Source: Balanoglossus misakiensis
Lineage: Eukaryota > Hemichordata
Assembly: GCA_040954595.2 (NCBI GenBank)
Contig: CM082583.2
Span: 12,462,001-12,526,000 of the forward strand
Reading direction: 5' to 3'
DNA length: 64,000 bases
Within the stretch, counting starts at the first letter, position 1; every line of letters begins with the position of its first letter. Below, in pieces: positions 56,401 to 64,000 of the stretch. The notes beneath the pieces are model-generated. The model saw nothing but the letters and a program-made list of their open reading frames with translations. It did no database searches and was not told the origin of the DNA. The position numbers were made by a program, and so were the translations under genes.

Positions 56401-59400
56401 CAATAAGTAAAGTGGACATTCAGACACTCATAAAACATTCATTGAAATGACTTGATCTGTATAGTGGATACATCCATCACCCTGAACAAAGTTTATATAT
56501 TTGAATACTGGCGCAGAATTGCAGTAAAGTATATGGGCCCAAACCTACATTCCATCGTATGTCATTTTATCACCTGAATTGCAGCCCGATGAAAGTGTAA
56601 AATTTTACTGCTCTATTTTGAATCACAGCCCCGTACGAACTTGGTAAGATGATATTGCTTTCTCGGTGAAAATACCTATGGCCTAGTCATCCATATTAAA
56701 TTGTTCTATTCAATTAATGGCTGACTCTGCTCCATGAACAGACAAGGGCCATAGGTCCTGGCAGACCGACGGATTGTTGTGAATTACACTTTTACGAGCG
56801 TTGCCTACTTTTTTTAGGGGGATTTATTTGGAATATTAATTAAGGCAGTACGCTCCTAAAAATTGAAAGCTGCATAACTTCCGCTGGGGCGAGAGTAATG
56901 ATAGGGTGTCCTGCAGTCCACTTTCGCAGCGGAAAAAAAAATAGGGGTCACCTCATTTGGTGTCTGTAACGCCACAAAGCTATACCTTGTCTCAGCTCCC
57001 ACTTCAATTCTTATTCAAAGTGGCAAGGAGGTAAATGTTTAAGAGTTAATGCTTAAAAATTTGAATGTCTGTGATATGATAGCTGTGGAACAGTGTCAGA
57101 TACATCGATCTGTGGTGCGGTTTTCTCTGATTGTGAAGTTGATCAAAAGCTGCATGCACACAGGCCAAAAAAAGCCAGACTGACAATTGTATGAAATGAT
57201 TCAGAAGGTCAAGACCACCAGATGTGACAGGTCAAGTTCAAAGCCATGAAAAGTAGCAGTGGTGTGTGTAATCAAGTTTAAACAATGGCATCCAGTGCGG
57301 TGGAAAGGTTAATTTTGAGAAAGCCTCTCCCCTTCAATCCAGGAAAGTTTAGTGCATGTCAAACGAAGTGGGCTGCCATGAAGTTAATCAGATTGAATTC
57401 AACCCTGCTGTGAATGAACACTTTCACTTCAGCACTTAAGTCAAGGTGACGGCCGGGTGTATAGACAATGAGAAATAAAAGCCTGGCTACTATTAGACAC
57501 CTGTAACCTTTACATGTTTGTGTTGGTGACCACACTGTTATGTTCTTCACGCTCTGGTGGAAGGAGTTTCTCAAAAAAAGTGACAATTAAGTCTTCTGCG
57601 CCAGACAAACAGTTCGCCTTTTATTATCGCCTCCCTTAATCACATATGCCAGCTGTTTGGACAGTTGGTGAATTAAAGTGCCGAAAACTCATAAAATTTA
57701 GAAGGTTATGGAATCAATAAAATTGTCTTTTTGTGCACAGGCTTAGGTCATTTCACATCCTGTTGACTACTTTTATATACAGAACAAACCATAAAATGAA
57801 TATTCCAGGGTAGAATTAACTAATAGAGAAAGACTGCAGATTTTTCTCAAATTGGAGGGGGTGGTATTGAAATGATCAAGTGATACCAGTTTTTGTCAGT
57901 GAAGTGTACATTAAGAATGAAGAAATGTTAAGAAGCGACTACCATTTGGATTTTAATGTCACAGTAGCTGTAACCTTTGACAGTTTTTTAGTCCTTTTTT
58001 CTGTTTGATGATTCAAGTACAATTTCCTGTTCTACTCACTGAAGTATGTTGAAACACCAATATTCTGTTGTATCAACTCTCCTCTAGTACATATATGTTA
58101 TGTGCATTTTATTGCTGATACTTAAATTTACCATTTTTAACATGCATGTTCTGGATAACACATGAAAAGACTCGGTTTTATGGCTCTGGGAAATAAACAT
58201 TTGCCAGATAGTAGTAGATGTCACATGTCTGGGACTAAATTTAATCTTGATAAAAATGGGACAGGCCCCCTTGTATGTGAGAGAGTCTAGGGTAACATTG
58301 CATTGTGGGATACAGAACACGGCATTCTGGGAGAGGGGTATCGTGTGAATAAGTTTTGTGTCACCTTTGACCTCACTTAGTGGAACGGGTGATTTATTGG
58401 CAACAGCAGTGCACGGAAGAAATGTCATCCCCAATATTGTGAACTCAAAAGTTTTTTGAGCAAGACGTGAATTTAATAAGAGACCTGCATAATCAACACC
58501 TACTCAATTTTATAGCCTCCCATACATATGTGCTGAGGTTCAGATTCCATCACATGTGATGGAAGTCTATTGGGATGTCGACTCAGTCCAATAACTGGGG
58601 GAGGGGGGTTGACTCATGCTGCCAACTCATCGATCATTGTCTGGACTTCATCAGCATCAGACCACCGCAGGATTTTGTTTAAATTTTTGGGGGTGCAATC
58701 TGTCAAGTTGCCATCATTGGTTTTGAATTAAGAAGCATCCCACCAAGACATACAAACTAAATAGGAATCTGGAAAAAAGTTCTGGAACTTCTCACGATGC
58801 AATAAAAACAGTCTTGTGTTGTCTGTATCCATTTGAAGATGGTCATAAAAATTTGTTTCCATTTCTGGTGAAGAGTGTTGTCAGCAGGCAATATAATTTT
58901 CATAATTATGATGAAGTTTGAAACTGTTGAGTGGCAGAAAGTGGATGTTTCATCGTGAATAGTTGACAGAGTTATCACATTCATGAAAGAAAATCAGGAA
59001 AACTGACTGACTTTCATGATTGTGATATCCGTTGGTCTCACTCAATCTGCTGGCGGTGACTGGCGGATAAAGTATCTGAAATCTCATAAACAGACTCAAG
59101 GACATAGGGCCCAAACAGCATACTTAATACACTTTAATAGGCAAAATGACCCACATATAGTTTACTTTCTACTCTGTCATTCTGCCAGTCTGACCGCTGC
59201 AATCTTTGACTGAGCAACTGTTGAATTTTGTTGCCTGCTTGATTCGATGATTTGAAGACACCAAGAGTTAATATCAAGAGTTTTGTAAAAAGTGCTCTTT
59301 ATTTATAATCTAGCCACATCAGTGACACGGCATGACCTTTCATTTCTTGAAACAATCATACTTTGAACTGCATCGTTAAATGTGTGAGTTCCCATTTTCT

Positions 59401-61847
59401 GTTTGGATACACATTCTGCCGTTTCAAATCCAAGAAAAAAAATTGTGTTTAGAGTTCAAGGACTAAACTAGGCTGCATTGTCTTCTACGAGTCCAAGAGG
59501 GATGACTCTAAAGGAGTCGCTAAGCAACAGTTGCCATGTCAACTCAGTATCAGGAAGATTTACAGCCTGTGTTGATGTGACTTCATTGGAACTATTTCAT
59601 CAACAAAGAATGACGGCGATCATGTCATGTGATGATCTGGGATGATGGTGATGAAAATTCTTGAAATTATCAGGGTAATATTGTAAACATGTGTTTACCT
59701 TTCTGTGTGCCAATGGCATAAAATTTCAGTGGATCACTTTTGTATGTGAGCAACATACATGTGGTAATATTTTATATTTAGCCATTGTAGTTTATGGTGA
59801 CAGGATTAGAGAATTTCAGTCGGTTAGCAAATTCTCCATACTATATATAGCAAGCGTTACCTGCAGGTTTTTTTTCATCACTCTTAATACCTTATCACCG
59901 AGTTTTATGTGAGAAGCACACATTGCAGCCCAATATAAAATACTGGTGCTCACCACACACCCACCTTCGGCATATCAGTTACTTGACGCCATGTATCACA
60001 CGTCTGACTCGCCCCATTACTTCCAAATACCACTGATTTCTTTCAACAATGCCATTTGTTTCTTGGCAACATTTTTAGCGTTCCCTAAATTTTGGCAGAT
60101 TCCACAGTTCTTTTTGGGACAAAATCGTTGGTTAGTGTATTCTGAACAACTCTAGGTCAAAAGTTACAGTTGTCTTGAGAAAAATGTGAGAAAAAATTGA
60201 AGAATTTTGTTTTCAAGGTGCATGCGTACAGTTCTACCTTTGATTTGTATTTGACAGTTGTGACTAGGGGAATCATTGTCTTCTCTTGTACTAGCTATAT
60301 GTTCTGTAACTTGTGTAAAGTGCCACTCCAATTTTGAACATGAACACAAGGAGTTTTTGTAAATCTGTCGGTTGTTGTCACAAATAATGAAGGACCACTG
60401 AAGCCTGCCATCAAAGTACCAGTCATGCAATTGTCTCAGTCTTAAATGATCATCAATTAACAGTGAATTTAATTAGCGAAAGCAGTGACCGTCTTTTGTG
60501 GATTGACAAGAAAGTGGCCATAAGCCTGTGGTAATACATTAGAGACACATTTGAGTGTGAATTATTCATTGAGAGTCCATTCAACAAAATGAAAAATTGA
60601 TAGCTTGAAGAACGTGACATAACCTTGTGAATAATGAATGTCTCGTTCTCATCTCTCATAACAAAATTTCTCTAGATCACGTCCTACGCTGTGAAATCAA
60701 AAGGACGTTCTGAATTTGCGTTCATCCTGGCACTTGGACCATGAAGTCAAAACAAACAATCAGCCAAGCGTGGGAGGTTTAACTGCAACTAATGCTTAGT
60801 TGCTGGTAGTTTGTGCAGCAGATTGGATATTTTTAATTTTGACCAGGGCTTTCTCTGCTTCTGTGATGAGCAGATCTATGACAGATGTTTATTTTGGGGC
60901 ATTTGATAATTCTCATGCATGACTAGACTCTCAAAATGATGGTGCACACTTGTGTATTCCTCTCCTCCGACAAACATCTCCATCTTTTGCCAAAGGCACG
61001 ATGGGGAAAACTAATGGATAACACTTGAAATATATACATGACTCTGACCTTAGTCTTATGCTAGTGGTATAATTTATGAAAATGTTTCACACCTCCTGGT
61101 GGCCTATCGACACAGGGTCATGTGGGATGTGTTTGTCATTGGGCTGTCAGTGGCCAAGTCATGGCATGGACATATATTTTGATTCTTGTCAGAAGCTTTA
61201 GAATACTTTGATTTAGTGGCATGCTTTTGAGCATTTACATACAGTTACTGCACTGTTCTTTACCTGGAAATGTCATTTGGATTATTTATTCCTTGTCTTT
61301 TTCCTGTGTTTTTGTAATTGTTGAATATTTTATTATATTATTCTATTATCCCTTCCTCTGAACGTTCGGCTAACGGAAGTTGCAACAGCATTGCAGCATA
61401 TATTGGCTTGAGTATATGTACTTAGCAGGCAAATTGGAAGCCACAGGTAGCCATGAACTGCAGAGTGCATATTGGCTGCCACGTTTTAGGTGTTGGGACA
61501 TCTCCCATAAAGACAAGACAGTAAAGTTTTATAGTGGCAATCATATTTCAAAACACAACCAGTCAAATGATATTAAGCTCCAGTGATTAGGAAATAGAGG
61601 TGTTATAAATTCCTAATGCACTCTGTTACATTAAGATTGTGCAATGCTTAAGGATATAAAATCAATCTTGGTGTCAATTAATCAAAAAAGGATTGGGTCG
61701 CTATTTTAATTGTTGAGGAAAGTTTTAGTAGACTGCATCTGTAGAGTTACAAACTCATTTTTTTTTATTCACAGTTATATGAACTTACCGAAGATCCAAA
61801 GAGGAAAGAGTTCTTGGACGATTTATTTTCTTACATGCAGAAAAGAG
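53494..61847 (+). CDS. ARID3A: ARID3/dead ringer-type transcription factor, 5' part
   Basis: ARID3 (Bright/dead ringer) proteins bind AT-rich DNA through an ARID domain and control development. Two exons are clear: 53494-54036 (181 codons) and 61775-61847, separated by a 7.7 kb intron. The first encodes a disordered, acidic and His/Pro-rich N-terminus ending in EWTFEEQFKQ. The second starts the extended ARID domain, LYELTEDPKRKEFLDDLFSY followed by MQKRG, nearly identical to ARID3A-C and fly dead ringer. The exon ends in phase 1 at GTGAGT and the rest lies beyond base 64000. A conserved segment, LDALKLRVGEEEVMESI, resembles a short motif upstream in the fly protein. One invertebrate gene probably represents vertebrate ARID3A, B and C. 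Confidence 0.93.
54037..61774 (+). other. Large ARID3 intron
   Basis: This 7.7 kb intron holds no exon or gene I can support on either strand; its open frames are short and unrecognised. A 12-bp palindrome with two facing CCAAT boxes (GATTGGCCAATC, 54411-54422) has another GATTGG 30 bases to its left. Introns this large in developmental regulators often hold enhancers, but no specific element can be assigned from sequence alone. Confidence 0.5.
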
Positions 61848-64000
61848 GTGAGTCTATAAGTTCTCTTGTCAATTCAGCATCAAGTAATGAAAGTGTAAAT
61901 ACTTGGAGTGGAAGTTAGTAGTTAGAAAATCTCACATTTTATGTATGGTAATATTGTTAGTTCTGATTGGTCCATTCCTTAGTAAAGCCATGCAATTCAT
62001 TATCTGTAATATTCATTAAAAGAACTCCAAATAGATTAATTAATCAAGCAAAATGCAATTAATTCTTATTAATTAAAATAAATTACTTGTTCAGCCTTTT
62101 GCCGGCTTGGCATTCTTTGTGTTGGTGTTAGGGATATTTAGATGAAATTCTTTGTTGCAAATACTGCTCATTGACAATTGCTGGTGGTGGGTATACAGTG
62201 TTTTGAAATAGTATTTTTTTTCAAGTTTGAAAAATTAAAACAAACATTTACCAATCAGCTTACGTTTTCCCTCAAACAAAAGAATTGTTGAATTAAAATA
62301 TCCTCAGTCAGCATTTTAACAAATATGGTGGTTGTGGATTTTGATGAAGGAAAATTGCATAGCTTGAAATGAAAAACATTCATTCATTTCTCCAAAGATT
62401 TTAAGCATTTATGGTCGTTGAGTCTTGAATGATTAATGGTCTGTGTTGTATGCCGTCAGAACTGCAGCAGCGTTCTGTGATTTTGCTTCTTTGATGCGTT
62501 TTGACAAATGCAGGTCTGACCCACTGGGGTACACAGGTGTGCTACCAGTGTTAAATGCCACTTTACCCTTGGGGTTGGTGCTAACTTGCTGACATCAGAC
62601 AAATCAAACATTAGTCCCCCAGTAGTAAACATGTAGCACTATCCACCACAGGCCTCAGTTGCATTCTTCCAATAAACTCCTTCGGTAGATGTAAATATGG
62701 GAATTATGCTGACTGTATTGCACTATTTCCCCGTCAACTAGGGAGCATCTTAACACCATTCTAATTTGCTTGTCGTGAGTAATATTCATAATGATTTTCC
62801 CTCATAAGCAGCTTTCCTTAAGATGGCAATTTTCTTATTAGGGATGATTTTAATTTAATCTTTAATATGTTTGCTTAGAATGATATTAATCTCCCCTAAA
62901 TAAATAATTGCATTCTCAATGGACTAGCCTGCCAGGGTCGATGAATGTTGATATTAAAAATTTTAATCAACAGGTTTTGTAAAAATCGTCCAATTAATTA
63001 GAAATGTTTAATTTGTGCTGTTTTTGTTGCAATCTTACTTTTCATGAAAAGTAAATTACATAACTTTACTTATCATACCAAACTTTAATATCTCAGCTGT
63101 GTCTGATGTGTACTAATTAATCAAGCAATTAAATTCATTCCCTATCGTGGCCACTAAGAAAGATGTTAAAAGTCTTTTAATTACTCTCTGTTAATTGACA
63201 TTAATTTTCATTAAAACACACTGCTTGTCAGTTGCCATTGTTTTAATTACTCCCCGTTAATTGACATTAATTTTCATGGGTGTGCATTGCTCATCAGTTG
63301 CCATGGTTACAAGTGACAATGATGTGATACTTGAGGAGTCACTTATTATTTATATTTTGTTAATTAAGAAGGTGGGAGTAATGACCGGTCATTGCTCTTT
63401 AATCCTGATTTCTCCGTAATGAAATCCACTTATTCTTCCCAAATGGCCCCTATTCTAATCCGAAAGTACTTCTTCAGATCCAGATGTTCCATCCACTCTG
63501 AATTACAATCGAACAAACACCAGTTGCCAGTCGGACCATGCCAACCCCATAATTAAGCACATGAATAGGCAGTCTTGTTGGCCAAAATGTCCAAAGATGT
63601 TCGCCATTGTACCAAAAGTCATTCACAACAAGCTGCCCATGGAAATGTAATAATTGACGATGAAACAACTACAATGACAATTGAATACCAGGTACATAGT
63701 GTAATCCTCTTTTCTTTAAGCTACCTGTCCATTCAATGCCCGTCTCTCGACCCCAATCTGGTGTGAATACATTCGGTATTGAGTTGCAGTTTTGCATACA
63801 TCAGTGCTTTGCTTCCCTGTCGCTCTCACAATCTCTTTCCATCCTCCCCCTCCCAGATCAGAAAATATGAACATTTTCTCCCTCGGGTTTTTATCTACTG
63901 GTGGGGTATAAACTCTTACTGTACCGATAGCTGTAACTTTAAGAGTAACCCATCCGTTATAGTCACACATATCTGCGACATTTTCAGAGCAGCTGTCCAG
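61848..64000 (+). other. ARID3 intron inside the ARID domain (runs off the edge)
   Basis: The intron after the MQKRG exon is longer than 2.1 kb. It is unusually rich in TAATTA-type cores between about 62020 and 63370, outside any coding sequence. The next ARID exon was not found in the window. Confidence 0.6.
63175..63306 (+). repeat. 66-bp tandem duplication rich in homeodomain-type cores
   Basis: Two exactly adjacent 66-base copies (63175-63240 and 63241-63306). Shared blocks are TTTTAATTACTC, GTTAATTGACATTAATTTTC and CAGTTGCCAT; the middle and a few other positions differ. Each copy keeps three TAATT/ATTAA cores. Confidence 0.88.

Noticed and set aside
58084-58434. 116-codon minus-strand open frame in the large ARID3 intron
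   Set aside because: No domain or family pattern, AT-rich codon make-up and no splice or promoter context; likely chance.

Overview
This window is animal nuclear DNA: intron-rich protein genes with GT-AG introns, no operons and moderate AT richness. It is compact for an animal, with thirteen recognisable genes in 64 kb. The gene set and protein similarity suggest an invertebrate deuterostome, such as a hemichordate or lancelet. That placement is an inference, because nothing here fixes the species. I rebuilt exon structures by matching open frames to splice signals. In every complete gene the coding exons add up to a whole number of codons.

Order and strand from left to right: GBA2 (+, 5' end outside the window), FKBP8 (-), PGGT1B (+), ENSA/ARPP19 (-), PIGO (+), NGRN (-), DCP2 (+), nicotinamide riboside kinase (-), RPL17 (-), a RAI14/UACA/ANKRD24-type ankyrin and coiled-coil gene (+), a cytosolic sulfotransferase (+), UTP15 (-), and ARID3/dead ringer (+, runs off the right edge). 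The first eight genes alternate strictly, so short head-to-head promoter gaps of 0.4-0.9 kb alternate with tail-to-tail gaps. The right half is looser, with a 4.3 kb upstream region for the ankyrin gene, a 3 kb region before ARID3, and large ARID3 introns.

The genes are mostly housekeeping and unrelated in pathway: glucosylceramide breakdown, prenylation, GPI-anchor synthesis, mRNA decapping, NAD salvage, ribosome and rRNA production, mitochondrial rRNA biology, mitotic phosphatase inhibition, sulfonation and developmental transcription. Their link is chromosomal history: from memory, most of their human counterparts lie on chromosomes 5, 9, 15 and 19, a known set of duplicated ancestral segments.

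I found no CRISPR array, no rRNA or tRNA gene and no previously undescribed gene system. The strongest unusual signals are a complete U12-type AT-AC intron in DCP2, a PIF/Harbinger-like non-autonomous transposon of about 803 bp in an intron of the ankyrin gene, a long hairpin antisense to an RPL17 intron, and a homeodomain-motif-rich tandem duplication in an ARID3 intron.
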